A stretch of DNA of 51,053 bases from Pseudomonadota bacterium. Lineage in GTDB: Bacteria > Pseudomonadota > Gammaproteobacteria > Steroidobacterales > Woeseiaceae. The stretch is from assembly GCA_027621915.1 (NCBI GenBank), contig JAQCAD010000020.1, positions 1 through 51,053 on the forward strand, given 5' to 3'. Below the pieces are notes generated by a model. The model had not been told where the DNA came from. It saw only the letters and a program-made list of their open reading frames with translations, and ran no database searches. The translations under genes were made by a program, and so were the position numbers. Positions 1-10,768 of this stretch are shown piece after piece (within the stretch, counting starts at the first letter, position 1; each line of letters begins with the position of its first letter).

Positions 1-1
1 C

Positions 2-682
2 AGTGATGCCGATTATGCCGCCGAGAAGGCGGTGATCGAGACCATCCTCAAACATTATCCGGACCACGCGATCCTGGCCGAGGAAAGCGGACAAACGGGT
101 GAATCCGACTATGTCTGGATCATCGATCCGCTTGATGGCACGACGAATTACCTGCACCGCTTCCCTGTCTACTGCGTATCAGTCGCCCTGGCTCATAACG
201 GACGCCTCGAGCATGGCGCGGTATATGACCCGCTCAGGCAGGAGTTTTTCACCGCCACACGCGGCCAGGGAGCACAGCTGGAGGGTCACAAGATTCGTGT
301 CAGCGGCAGGATCGACCTGGAACGGGCCCTCATCGGTACCGGTTTTCCGTATCGCGACTCGAATGAAGCGTTCGAGCCATACATGAACATGCTGGTCAGC
401 GCGATGAAAAATACGACTGGCATACGACGGGCCGGTTCGGCGGCGCTTGACCTTTGCTACGTCGCAGCGGGTCGTCTTGACGCCTATTGGGAAACCGGCC
501 TCAAGCCATGGGATCTGGCCGCAGGTACGCTGATCGTTCGTGAGGCAGGCGGGATTGTCAGTGGTCTCGATGGCAGCGAAGAATTCATGGACAACGGCCA
601 CGTGTTGTGTGGCTCACCCAAAATATATGCTGCGCTGGCCAAACTTTTCGGACCGGATATCAAGGCGATGTTCGCCGCCTGA
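2..682 (+). CDS. suhB: Inositol-1-monophosphatase SuhB (5' truncated)
   Basis: Mg2+-dependent inositol monophosphatase family protein. In Enterobacteria SuhB also acts in rRNA transcription antitermination; this second role is family knowledge, not visible here. The reading frame is open to the left edge, so the N-terminus lies outside the window; a GTG at 32 is internal. The metal-binding signatures are present: EES near the start, IDPLDGTTNYLH, and WDLAAGTLIVREAGG toward the C-terminus. The C-terminal end looks complete. The gene converges on secF with a gap of about 43 bases. A suhB neighbour next to secDF is also found in Pseudomonas, which supports orthology. Confidence 0.93.
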   Translation, partial: SDADYAAEKAVIETILKHYPDHAILAEESGQTGESDYVWIIDPLDGTTNYLHRFPVYCVSVALAHNGRLEHGAVYDPLRQEFFTATRGQGAQLEGHKIRVSGRIDLERALIGTGFPYRDSNEAFEPYMNMLVSAMKNTTGIRRAGSAALDLCYVAAGRLDAYWETGLKPWDLAAGTLIVREAGGIVSGLDGSEEFMDNGHVLCGSPKIYAALAKLFGPDIKAMFAA

Positions 683-725
683 GACAGTATCCGGGTCGGA
701 GCAAGTCTCTGACGCCGGATTATTA

Positions 726-1670
726 TCAGGGGAGATCGTCGACGAAATCCGGATCATGCTCGGGCGGCAGCAGGTCCTTCGCGTTTACATGCAACATTAG
801 TGCAACAGCGCTCGCCGTGTAAACGGAAGAGTAAGTACCGACAATAATTCCGACTATGATCGCCACGGAAAACGGCCCCACCGATTCGCCGCCAAGAACC
901 AGCAACGCGACTAATACAAGCAGCGTCGTCAGGCCCGTGATGATCGTTCGTGCGAGCGTCTCATTGATGGAAATGTTTATGGCATCAGTTGGGCCTAGTC
1001 CCCTTAACTTGCTGAAGTTCTCGCGAATCCTGTCGAACACGACGACCGTGTCATTCAATGAATAGCCGATTACTGCCAATACGGCAGCGACTACCGAAAG
1101 ATCGAAAGTGATGCCGGTAAAAGAGAAAAACCCGATCGTGACAATGACATCGTGCGCCAACGCTGCCACTGCGCCAGCGGCAAATTTCCACTGAAAACGA
1201 AACATGACGTAAATGAAGATCATCATCAGCGCAAAAATCAGCGCGAGGCCACCCTGCTCGGTTAACTCTTCGCCAACCTGGGCGCTAACCAGTTCAATGC
1301 GACGCAACACAACGGCGTCGTCACCACTGGACAGCACACTAAAAAGCCTGTCCCTGACCGCATTCGAATCTTCGCCGGGTTGCGGAGGCAAACGCACGAG
1401 TACATCCGTCGGAGTACCGAACACCTGGACGACAAATTGTGAATATCCCGCCTCCTGGAGCTTCGACCTGATATTCCCGAGATCTGCCTGCTGCGGGTAG
1501 CGCACTTCCAGCAACAGACCGCCGGTGAAATCGATGCCAAGGTTCAAGCCACGAACAGCGAAGGACGCAATCGAAGAGAGAATTATCAGAATCGAAAACC
1601 CGACGGCAATGTTTCGCCGCGACCGACTCAGGAAATCGATATTTGTCTTGTCTTTGATAAGGCGCATCAA
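726..1670 (-). CDS. secF: Protein translocase subunit SecF
   Basis: Inner-membrane RND-like subunit that works with SecD and YajC to drive late steps of SecYEG protein export using the proton gradient. The 314 residues are normal for SecF. An N-terminal membrane segment (about residues 20-42) is followed by the family motif GIDFTGG, then a periplasmic domain (about 45-135). Five further hydrophobic helices contain the conserved IGYSLNDTVVVFDRIRENF stretch. It is the last gene of the leftward queA-tgt-yajC-secD-secF series and starts 6 bases after secD stops, so the two are probably translated together. Confidence 0.97.
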   Translation of the reverse strand: MMRLIKDKTNIDFLSRSRRNIAVGFSILIILSSIASFAVRGLNLGIDFTGGLLLEVRYPQQADLGNIRSKLQEAGYSQFVVQVFGTPTDVLVRLPPQPGEDSNAVRDRLFSVLSSGDDAVVLRRIELVSAQVGEELTEQGGLALIFALMMIFIYVMFRFQWKFAAGAVAALAHDVIVTIGFFSFTGITFDLSVVAAVLAVIGYSLNDTVVVFDRIRENFSKLRGLGPTDAINISINETLARTIITGLTTLLVLVALLVLGGESVGPFSVAIIVGIIVGTYSSVYTASAVALMLHVNAKDLLPPEHDPDFVDDLP

Positions 1671-1676
1671 TAATTC

Positions 1677-3488
1677 CTAAATCGACAATTTTTCCAGCCG
1701 GCGCCCGCCAAATATCAGGTTGACCACCGTACGTGTGCCTACAATGGCAGTGAACATCGATGTCATGATCCCGAGCGACAACGTTACGGCGAACCCTTTG
1801 ATCGGTCCGGTGCCAAAAGCGAACAAGACGATCGCGGCAATCAGGGTTGTTACGTTCGCATCAGCAATCGACGAGAACGCTTTTTCATAGCCGGCATCAA
1901 TACTTTTTTGTACCGTTTCCCCTGCGCTTAATTCTTCCCTTATTCGTTCGAATATGAGCACATTCGCGTCCACTGCCATTCCGACGGTTAAGACAATACC
2001 GGCAATACCTGGCAGCGTCAGCGATGCCTGCAACAATGACAGCAGCGCGACAATGAAAATCAAATTGGAAAACAAAGCAAGGTTCGCGATCATGCCGAAA
2101 CCACGATAATAAATCGCCATAAAAACAATCACCGCCAGGAAACCGATTTGTACTGCCTCGAATCCTCTGGCGATATTTTCCTTGCCTAGTGTCGGCCCGA
2201 TAGTCCGATCCTCGACTTTGAACACCGGTGCGGCCAGGGCGCCCGCCCTGAGAAGCAGCGCGAGCTCGCGAGCTTCAGACATACTCAGTCCGGTCGTTCT
2301 GAACGAATCTTTGAATACGCCCTGGATTGTCGCGGTGTTAATAATTTCTTCCGTCTTTATCACCCGAAATGACGTCGTTCCATCCGGCAATGTGATGGGT
2401 TCGCGACGGGTCTCAATAAATACCGTCGACATCGGTTTCCTGAGGTTGGCTTTGGTGTTTGCGAGCATGCGCTCGCCGCCGGCCGAGTCGAGCCGGATGT
2501 TGACGGCAGGCTGGCCCTCGTCGAACCCTGTCGACGCATCGATGATCTGATCACCCGAGACAATGACTTCCCGCTTCAACAGCTGGCCGGGAACGCCCTT
2601 GCCCGGGTATCGCCTCGACCCCGGGCTGTCCCCTGTCGTATCGACCATGCGAAGCTCGAGCGTTGCTGTCGCCGTCAAAATCTTGTCGAGCTCGTTTGGA
2701 TCCTGAACGCCGGGTAGCTGGACAACAATCCGGTTTACACCCTGGCGCTGCACCAGCGGCTCAGCGACACCCAATTGGTCAACACGGTTGCGAAGCGTCG
2801 TCATGTTCTGCTCAATCGCAAAATCCTGTCGCGCTTTGATCTGTATTTCGTTCATTCGAACGCGCAATGAGCGCCCGTCTGCGCCGTCAAGAATTAGAAC
2901 GCCTGAATCCGCTTCTCTGATAATTTCACGGGCTCTCTCAACATCCTCCGCCGATCGCAATCTTACGGTGATCTGCGAACCGTCCAGCTCAACTAACGGG
3001 CGAATTCTTTCTGCTCGTAGCCGCGTGTCGAAGTCCTGTTGATAGGCGGCGAGTCGGCTCGCGACGGCGCTGTCCATATCGACCTCCAGCAGGACATACA
3101 CACCCCCGCGCAGGTCAAGACCAAGACTCATTGGGTTAAGACCGAGGCCTCTTACCCAATCCGGCAGTTTCGGCGCAAGGGTAATAGCGATATTCGAATC
3201 TGTATCGAAGCGTTCCTTAAGAAGGTCGGCTGCTCTTTTCTGATCGCTTTCCGATTCAAAACGCACGACCACACGACCTTCCTTCAGATATGCGGCCTCC
3301 GGCGTAATACTTTCTTCTTCCAGCACCTCGGTGACGCGTAATACCCGGGCCTCGTCAAACAGATCGCCGTCCCGATGCGCAATCTGAATCGCATTGGACG
3401 AGCCGTAAATGTTTGGCATCGCGATCAGAATCCCCAACATCAGGATGACGAGCACCAGTACGTTCAACCAGGCTGGATAGCGATTCAT
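1677..3488 (-). CDS. secD: Protein translocase subunit SecD
   Basis: Partner of SecF in the proton-driven SecDF complex that pulls exported proteins into the periplasm. The 603 residues match the usual gammaproteobacterial length. There is an N-terminal anchor (about 10-28), the D1 motif GLDLRGGVYVLLEVD, a long periplasmic region with the P1 domain, and a C-terminal membrane bundle. That bundle carries VGMAVDANVLIFERIREEL, which contains the acidic residue used in proton transfer in this family. The gene lies 15 bases downstream of yajC and directly upstream of secF, the canonical order. Confidence 0.97.
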   Translation of the reverse strand: MNRYPAWLNVLVLVILMLGILIAMPNIYGSSNAIQIAHRDGDLFDEARVLRVTEVLEEESITPEAAYLKEGRVVVRFESESDQKRAADLLKERFDTDSNIAITLAPKLPDWVRGLGLNPMSLGLDLRGGVYVLLEVDMDSAVASRLAAYQQDFDTRLRAERIRPLVELDGSQITVRLRSAEDVERAREIIREADSGVLILDGADGRSLRVRMNEIQIKARQDFAIEQNMTTLRNRVDQLGVAEPLVQRQGVNRIVVQLPGVQDPNELDKILTATATLELRMVDTTGDSPGSRRYPGKGVPGQLLKREVIVSGDQIIDASTGFDEGQPAVNIRLDSAGGERMLANTKANLRKPMSTVFIETRREPITLPDGTTSFRVIKTEEIINTATIQGVFKDSFRTTGLSMSEARELALLLRAGALAAPVFKVEDRTIGPTLGKENIARGFEAVQIGFLAVIVFMAIYYRGFGMIANLALFSNLIFIVALLSLLQASLTLPGIAGIVLTVGMAVDANVLIFERIREELSAGETVQKSIDAGYEKAFSSIADANVTTLIAAIVLFAFGTGPIKGFAVTLSLGIMTSMFTAIVGTRTVVNLIFGGRRLEKLSI

Positions 3489-3503
3489 AACTGAACTTTA
3501 AGT

Positions 3504-3827
3504 TCAGGCTGCGTCGAACGTGCCCTTCGGCACGACAGCAGACACTGTGGATTTCTGAATTTTAATTTCGACGTTTTCAGCGATCTGCAGCGTCGCATAG
3601 TGGTCGCTAACGGCAGTAACCTTGCCGAGTACGCCGCCTGCTGTCAGCACCTCGTCGCCTGTCGCCAACGCACCAATGAGTGCTGCATGTGCTTTTTGTT
3701 TTTTTTGCTGAGGACGAATCAGCAGAAAGTAGAACGCGACGAAAATGACAATCATCGGCAAGAAAAAGCCGAACGGATCGGCTGCGGGGACGTCCTGCGC
3801 GTAGGCAGAACTGATTAAAAAATCCAT
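3504..3827 (-). CDS. yajC: Sec translocon accessory subunit YajC
   Basis: Small single-pass inner-membrane protein of the SecDF-YajC complex. The 107 residues have a hydrophobic helix at about 19-39 followed by the typical RPQQKKQKAH cytoplasmic start and a small beta-rich domain (GDEVLTAGGVLGKV). It lies between tgt and secD on the same strand, as in most Proteobacteria. The 142-base gap to tgt is the largest in this operon, so an internal promoter is possible, but none stands out. Confidence 0.95.
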   Translation of the reverse strand: MDFLISSAYAQDVPAADPFGFFLPMIVIFVAFYFLLIRPQQKKQKAHAALIGALATGDEVLTAGGVLGKVTAVSDHYATLQIAENVEIKIQKSTVSAVVPKGTFDAA

Positions 3828-3969
3828 GATTTACTTTCCTGTAGCCGGTACGTTGGTCGAGCCAAAAAAAAGGCGCGCCATTATGGCACACGAACAGCTT
3901 ACTTGGGGACGCCGATTCGTGAATCAAGCAATCCATTCGAAAAGGCCCGGGCGGTAGCTCGAAGATCAA

Positions 3970-6113
<2,144 letters not shown>

Positions 6114-6148
6114 GGGCGCGAATGGTAACCCACACGCGCCCGTTTTTT
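6114..6148. terminator. GC-rich hairpin with T tracts on both sides, abutting queA
   Basis: The arms at 6114-6120 (GGGCGCG) and 6135-6141 (CGCGCCC) are perfectly complementary with a 14-base loop. On the + strand the stem is followed by G and six T's, a good intrinsic terminator shape. On the - strand it lies between the end of the PDZ gene (6160) and queA, and the bases after it are the queA start codon followed by a T run (ATGTTTTT). It may end transcripts from the PDZ operon, regulate queA, or both. The function is inferred from shape only. Confidence 0.6.
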
Positions 6149-6159
6149 GCTACCAATCC

Positions 6160-7239
6160 TCAGATTCCGTCGTTGTCGACGACGACCACCTTTTTATGAA
6201 TTTCTACCGGAGGATGGGTTGTGAAATCCGGCACGTTGGCACCGCGTCGATTATCCGGAATCTTCAGACTGATCGTCTGCTTCCGTTTGTCGCGCATGAT
6301 TTCGATCTTCAGCTCTTCGCCACTCTCATAAGACCCAAGAATTCGCATTGCATGTGCCACCGACGTCGGATTTCGCCCATCAATACTCAAAATCACATCG
6401 CCGTCTTCCAGTTGCAGGTCTTTATTACCAGGCGCACTCACAACCAGAAGACCTTCACTGGTGCCGAAATAAGTGCCAAGGCGCTCACTCAGTTGGGCAA
6501 GTTCCATAGCACCGAAACCATCAGCATCAGACCGCCAAATAAAGCCGCCAAACGGTGCAGCGTTCGGCGCAACATGAACGTTGGGTACCGCGAAATTTCC
6601 ATCATTAAAGTCGAATGCGAAGACGTTGCTGCCCATCGGGCGAGGCGTGATCTCGGTAACAGCGGTTTTTCCGTCGCGAAGATATTCGACTGCCAGCGCA
6701 TCTCCAACTTCGACGCCTTGCATGAAGTCGAGTAACTTGTCGCTCGCTTTTTGACTGCTATCTGCCGTCAGCGACTCTTTGTTAATTGACGTTATGACGT
6801 CGCCGGATCGCAATCCAGCGTCTGCAGCCGCCCCACCGGGCGATACACCGAGTATTTCAACACCTTCGACAGGACTGTCACCCTCGTCGGCACCGATGGA
6901 TATGCCAAGCATCGGACCACGACTGCCTCGAATGATTCGCTCGAGGCCCTCCACTCTTGGCAATTGCGCCATCGACAAGTCGGCAACCTGCCGCGCCGCT
7001 TCAGCCATACGTCGTTCCGCGTCGCGCATACGAACCTCAACTTCATACTGCGCGCTTCGCTGCTCGTTCGTTTCTGCGTGCTGCATATCTTCGGCTTGCC
7101 GCATTTCGTGTGCTCGAACGGCGTCCTCGGCCTCCTGTTGCAAACGCCGTTCGGCTGGTTCGGCGTCGCCCTGCGCCATCACCGGCACACACAAAAGCAC
7201 CGCTGTAATTATCGCAATTGTTTTCGTTAAAATTTCCAT
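6160..7239 (-). CDS. Exported double-PDZ protein without protease domain
   Basis: The 359-residue protein has a signal peptide (about 1-22, ending in VMAQG). A charged helical and probably coiled-coil stretch rich in A, E, R and Q follows (about 26-100). Then come a PDZ domain (about 109-198, with LGISIG and GLRSGDVITSIN) and a second PDZ-like domain (about 247-327, with LEDGDVILSIDGR). There is no serine-protease domain, so it is not DegP/DegS itself. It is the third gene leftward from the ECF sigma factor and the membrane protein, which suggests a periplasmic sensing or adaptor role in that sigma circuit. The exact function is unknown. Confidence 0.8.
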   Translation of the reverse strand: MEILTKTIAIITAVLLCVPVMAQGDAEPAERRLQQEAEDAVRAHEMRQAEDMQHAETNEQRSAQYEVEVRMRDAERRMAEAARQVADLSMAQLPRVEGLERIIRGSRGPMLGISIGADEGDSPVEGVEILGVSPGGAAADAGLRSGDVITSINKESLTADSSQKASDKLLDFMQGVEVGDALAVEYLRDGKTAVTEITPRPMGSNVFAFDFNDGNFAVPNVHVAPNAAPFGGFIWRSDADGFGAMELAQLSERLGTYFGTSEGLLVVSAPGNKDLQLEDGDVILSIDGRNPTSVAHAMRILGSYESGEELKIEIMRDKRKQTISLKIPDNRRGANVPDFTTHPPVEIHKKVVVVDNDGI

Positions 7240-7300
7240 CTGTCTACTCCTGGTCCCGCTCGCACCGGCCCGACTACTTCAGGGTGTCGCAGAACATTAA

Positions 7301-7858
7301 TCAAAATGCCATCCGCTGCGCCTGGGCGGTACGCAAATTCAGCAATGAATTCATCAGCCTGACGCGTTCGCGCCAGTAAATTTCAGCGTCTACAGGGGTC
7401 AGGCGATAAGCCGGGTGATTGAGGCGATAGTCGATCGCCGCTATCTGGTCCTCAAGATGCACAATCGTCGCCGCTGTACTGGCGCGAACCATGCGTGGCT
7501 GACCCGGCAGCGCGCGCAAGTCTCGTTCGATCTGTTGTGAGCGCACCATCAGCGCATTCAGGTTCGCCGGCCCGCTGTTGTCAACTTCGGCAATGCTCGG
7601 CGTACCAGAGAACTCACGCTGACCGCCATCTATCATCGGTGTTACCGGAATATTCAGGACAGCAAGCACAACTGCCGCCGCAATACCGGTGCCGGCCAGC
7701 CATTTGACAGTTTCAAAATACCGCGCCTGAAACAATCCCTCGGCGCGAGCCTGAGCTTCAATTTTTTGCCACACCTCGCGTGGCGGTGTTGTGTCTCTAA
7801 GTTCACGAAGCCTGGTCTGCAGAACGTCGCGCTGCGAAACGCTCAAACCGATGTTCAT
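7301..7858 (-). CDS. One-pass membrane protein, putative anti-sigma factor
   Basis: I do not recognise a named family. The start at 7858 is chosen because AAGGA lies seven bases before it. An ATG at 7897 (13 residues longer, weaker AGGG) is also possible. From 7858 the protein has about 185 residues: a cytoplasmic helical segment of about 50 residues (TRLRELRD, PPREVWQKIEAQA), one hydrophobic helix near residues 53-73 (KWLAGTGIAAAVVLAVLNI), and a periplasmic tail of about 110 residues. The zinc anti-sigma motif HxxxCxxC is absent. Its position directly behind the sigma factor gene and its topology suggest an anti-sigma factor. This is inference from context. Confidence 0.75.
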   Translation of the reverse strand: MNIGLSVSQRDVLQTRLRELRDTTPPREVWQKIEAQARAEGLFQARYFETVKWLAGTGIAAAVVLAVLNIPVTPMIDGGQREFSGTPSIAEVDNSGPANLNALMVRSQQIERDLRALPGQPRMVRASTAATIVHLEDQIAAIDYRLNHPAYRLTPVDAEIYWRERVRLMNSLLNLRTAQAQRMAF

Positions 7859-7919
7859 TTTGTCGTCCTTACGTTCATCACTCTGATTCATAGTCATACA
7901 ACCCTGTTTCCGGTCATTT

Positions 7920-8531
7920 TCAGCAACTGCCCAGCACCGATTCCTGCATGCCTGATTTCGCATCTGCATGCTCGATTTCCGCGTCAAGCATTGGCCGTAG
8001 CCGCTGGTAAGCACGTGACAATTGCGATTTCGAAAAACTTTCGGTCTTTCCCATCTGCTCGGCGATCTCTTTATGTGTGAATCCTTCCACGTCATGTAAC
8101 CAGACTACGACCCGGCTGATTTCGGGCAAACTCGCTAAAGCTGCATCAAGATCCATTGCCTGATCCTGCCTTGCTGAATGAGTTGGCGATGCCCGACTCT
8201 CGAATGTCATTTCTTCCCAGTCATCATCCAGGCTCTGGCCCCGGCTATGCCACGCCGAGCGCAGGAACATGAGTGCTTTCGAAATCGCGATTCGACGAAT
8301 CCACATGCCGAGCGGCGCCTCTCCGCGAAAACCGGAAATACTGCGGATCACCTCTATATAAGTGTCCTGCAGCAAATCCTCTGCTTGCGCGGGCACTCTC
8401 GTAAACCGCAGGCAAACCGAATAGACGGGTGCAGAGAAGGCGCGGTAGATAATTTCGTGCGCTTTCGCATCGCCACGGGCTGCGCGCTTTACGATCGCGG
8501 GATCGATTTGAATATCAGTAAATTTACTCAT
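7920..8531 (-). CDS. RNA polymerase ECF-type sigma factor
   Basis: Alternative sigma factor of the extracytoplasmic-function group, 203 residues. Region 2 is seen around AEDLLQDTYIEVIRSISGFRGEAPLGMWIRRIAISKAL (about residues 50-90). Region 4 is around LASLPEISRVVVWLHDVEGFTHKEIAEQMGKTESFSKSQLSRAYQRLR (about 130-180). The two are joined by an acidic linker. It opens a leftward three-gene series with the one-pass membrane protein and the PDZ protein. No E. coli RpoE-like autoregulatory promoter (GAACTT...TCTGA) is visible upstream. Confidence 0.92.
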   Translation of the reverse strand: MSKFTDIQIDPAIVKRAARGDAKAHEIIYRAFSAPVYSVCLRFTRVPAQAEDLLQDTYIEVIRSISGFRGEAPLGMWIRRIAISKALMFLRSAWHSRGQSLDDDWEEMTFESRASPTHSARQDQAMDLDAALASLPEISRVVVWLHDVEGFTHKEIAEQMGKTESFSKSQLSRAYQRLRPMLDAEIEHADAKSGMQESVLGSC

Positions 8532-8675
8532 GTCTCGATCACTAAGATGCGGCCATTTTCGAAAAGGTCGCAGGAATTATCAGTATAGTGTGGCGGGCGC
8601 CTGGTCTCCCGCATATACTGTCGGCCTTTCGGCCGGGGGCTCGCCATTTGGCGCATCCGGCAGGCGATTGATGCA

Positions 8676-8762
8676 GCCGGGGTGGCGGAACTGGTAGACG
8701 CGCCGGACTCAAAATCCGGTTCTGGCAACAGAGTGCGAGTTCGATTCTCGCTCCCGGCACCA
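8676..8762 (+). tRNA. tRNA-Leu(CAA)
   Basis: A complete 87-base tRNA with encoded CCA. The acceptor stem GCCGGGG pairs with TCCCGGC. The anticodon stem CCGGA/TCCGG encloses the loop CTCAAAA, giving anticodon CAA (reads UUG). The long variable arm (TCTGGCAACAGA region) is typical of class II tRNA-Leu, and the T arm GTTCGATTC is present. It stands alone, without other tRNAs beside it. Confidence 0.95.
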
Positions 8763-8984
8763 TCAATACCAACTATAGCGGGCCCTCTGCTATGGCTTTC
8801 CAGGTGCGAAACGACGACCCTGTTTCAGTCCGCGAGTCAGTCCGGGCAGCACTTCCACGCCAAGGCGTTGTCCGTCTTCAAATCCGGGATTCTCGGTCGC
8901 GACTTCAAATTCATGTCGAAAGTTTGAATCGAAATATGAAAATGGGTGAACGATAAAAAATGCAGGTCCTGAATTACCGTATCC

Positions 8985-9761
8985 CTATTTGATATTCGTG
9001 CTGAACCCGACCAATTTCCACCCCAGCCCTTCGTAAACGTATTTTTGCTCGAAGTGCACCTGAGTCGGCTTCGTTGGGTAATAGCCCGAAAGCAAGAGGA
9101 TTCCATTTTCGTCAACGGAAGGCTCCGGATCGAATCCCGGGCTGAAATTATCAAGGACCGTCAGATCGGCACCAAACTCGTAGAACACCGCAAATGCTTG
9201 ATCCAGATCTTCAATTGTTGTTTGTTTCTGCCAGAGATTTGACGTGTGCTCAAAAAACGCCTTCATACTCCTGTCGTTTACGGATTCTGCAAACACATGC
9301 ATCGTCGTCCTCGCCAAATCGACCTGATCTGATGCAGAAGGCATCTGAAACGAAGCTGATTCAACCTGCAGTCCTGTCGCGGGTTTCTGAATCGCGTAGA
9401 TTTTCCAACTGTTGTCACCCTTCACGAGGCTAAGGGAAATAGGCACAACACCGCCAGACGTCGTCGTAATCGAGCCGACAAGCTCGCCGCGGCCCCCGCT
9501 AACTGATCGGTTTTGCCAATTTGCCTCCTGAAACTCTGTCAGGCGATTGCTTTGCGCAAAAGTGGACAGTTCGGACTGCGATGTGCTGGCTTGGAAATCT
9601 TCAGACAAGAAGGAATAGGCTGCAGCAATATCGCCGTTTTTTGTCGCCAGAAAGAAATCATCAGCAGTACGGACCATATCGGATGTGAAATAGAATACCG
9701 AACCAAGTCCAAGCGCTACAAGGCTCAGGATTCCGACAAGAATTTTCAAAAACTTGTTCAA
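8985..9761 (-). CDS. Membrane-anchored protein with two NTF2-like repeats
   Basis: Unrecognised 258-residue protein. The N-terminus (about 5-27) is hydrophobic and either an uncleaved anchor or a signal peptide without a lipobox. The rest looks like two copies of one fold, at about 30-125 and 145-257. Each begins with a helix followed by short helices (DDFFLATKNGDIAAAYSFL and VFAESVNDRSMKAFFEH). Each ends in a beta sheet closing with an aromatic strand (NSWKIYAIQ and GLGWKLVGFS). This pattern resembles NTF2-like or DUF4878-type periplasmic domains. No catalytic motif is evident. It lies beside the tRNA-Leu, away from any operon. Confidence 0.7.
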   Translation of the reverse strand: MNKFLKILVGILSLVALGLGSVFYFTSDMVRTADDFFLATKNGDIAAAYSFLSEDFQASTSQSELSTFAQSNRLTEFQEANWQNRSVSGGRGELVGSITTTSGGVVPISLSLVKGDNSWKIYAIQKPATGLQVESASFQMPSASDQVDLARTTMHVFAESVNDRSMKAFFEHTSNLWQKQTTIEDLDQAFAVFYEFGADLTVLDNFSPGFDPEPSVDENGILLLSGYYPTKPTQVHFEQKYVYEGLGWKLVGFSTNIK

Positions 9762-9845
9762 TTTTCAACCCTCCTGATATCTTAACCGGTCAGTGCACTA
9801 TTCAAAAACCTTCGCTCGTATTGCAAAAGTGATTGCACCACACGC

Positions 9846-10448
9846 TTACTCAACCTCGAGCTTGCTCAGATCTGACAGCCAGCCCTCAAGGTCACTTGAA
9901 ATCTGATCCACTTTGGTTCGGCAAAAAATAAACGGGTACCGCTCCAGTGTCTGCCTGTGGGCATCGGGTTCATCGCCACAGCAATCCTCTACTATTCCAA
10001 CCAGGTAGCCTCGTTGAGCCGCATGTGCCGCGGTAAGCAGCACACATACAGACGTCACAAGTCCCGCTACCAGGATAAATCGTTTCTTGTTTTCGCGAAG
10101 GTATAGTTGCAGTTCCGGGTTCTGGAAGCCGTCAAACGTCTGCTTGGTAATCACCTTTTCACCCGGCAACTCATTGGCGAAAGGGAATACTTCTGAACCC
10201 TGGGTTCCCTCTACGCAGGGGACGTGACCAAGTAATTTGTACTTCACCATCCAATCCGATTCGTCCGCGCGAAAACGGGCACGTAAATGCACGATGTCAA
10301 TCTGCGCTTGCCGACAATTGGCAAGAAGTGCTCTTACATTGTTCTGATAATCAGGAAATGCCTGAGACATATCAGCACTCCAGAAGTCCCTCTGCACATC
10401 GATTAACAGTAGTACGAACGGATCCCACTTGCGAACGCTTTCCGACAT
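9846..10448 (-). CDS. Isochorismatase-family cysteine hydrolase
   Basis: A roughly 200-residue alpha/beta hydrolase of the isochorismatase-like superfamily, which includes nicotinamidases and N-carbamoyl amidases. The start at 10448 is chosen because GGAG sits ten bases before it. The open frame continues upstream to 10580, but without family-like sequence. The expected catalytic triad is visible as Asp17 (LLLIDVQRDFW), Lys102 (VITKQTFDGF) and Cys134 (GLVTSVCVLLTAAHAAQRGY). The substrate cannot be told from sequence. The neighbours (a membrane protein and an HTH gene transcribed away) give no pathway hint. Confidence 0.85.
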   Translation of the reverse strand: MSESVRKWDPFVLLLIDVQRDFWSADMSQAFPDYQNNVRALLANCRQAQIDIVHLRARFRADESDWMVKYKLLGHVPCVEGTQGSEVFPFANELPGEKVITKQTFDGFQNPELQLYLRENKKRFILVAGLVTSVCVLLTAAHAAQRGYLVGIVEDCCGDEPDAHRQTLERYPFIFCRTKVDQISSDLEGWLSDLSKLEVE

Positions 10449-10768
10449 CTTTTGCTCCGAATACATGCACTTTAGCTGGCATTGGCCAATATGCCCGATT
10501 TCTGTTGTTCGACGGAGGTATACGTGCCTGGAGTTGGTCAGAATCGGGGGCAGCAACGAGGCCAATTTCCCGGATCCCAATCTGACTTTAGCTTAACGAC
10601 CGCTTTCAGGAGGTGACTTCAACCGTTTGATCCGCATACCATCCATCTCGTTTTTCCGATCGTTCAGTTTTCCAACCAGATGTTGGATTTACATAATTCA
10701 CCCCTATAATCCTATACCGCGCTTTGATAGTGAAACAGCGCACGACGGTAATTATCGCAATAGGGCAA
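10449..10768. other. Intergenic region between divergent genes
   Basis: About 320 bases between the start of the leftward cysteine hydrolase and the start of the rightward small HTH gene. Apart from the promoter at 10683-10710, nothing recognisable is present: no RNA gene and no repeat. Frames that run through it do not resemble known proteins. Confidence 0.5.
10683..10710 (+). promoter_or_regulatory. Sigma-70-like promoter for the HTH gene
   Basis: A perfect -10 hexamer TATAAT (10705-10710) is preceded at 16 bases by TTGGAT (10683-10688), a half-match to the -35 box. Transcription would begin near 10717, about 50 bases before the ATG at 10769. This argues against the upstream TTG at 10724 as the translation start. 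Confidence 0.45.

Noticed and set aside
3860-3885. Palindrome GGCGCGCC followed by eight T's on the - strand after tgt, as a terminator
   Set aside because: The palindrome has no loop and the possible stem is too short; tgt and yajC are normally co-transcribed.
8532-8600. RpoE-type autoregulatory promoter upstream of the sigma gene
   Set aside because: No GAACTT-like -35 with TCTGA-like -10 was found; only generic TATACT/GATAAT strings occur.
8614-8619. TATACT as the tRNA-Leu promoter
   Set aside because: No acceptable -35 box at 15-19 bases upstream, and the distance to the tRNA is long.
8740-8762. Attachment site at the tRNA-Leu 3' end
   Set aside because: I saw no second copy of the tRNA 3' sequence in the following region and no integrase beside it.
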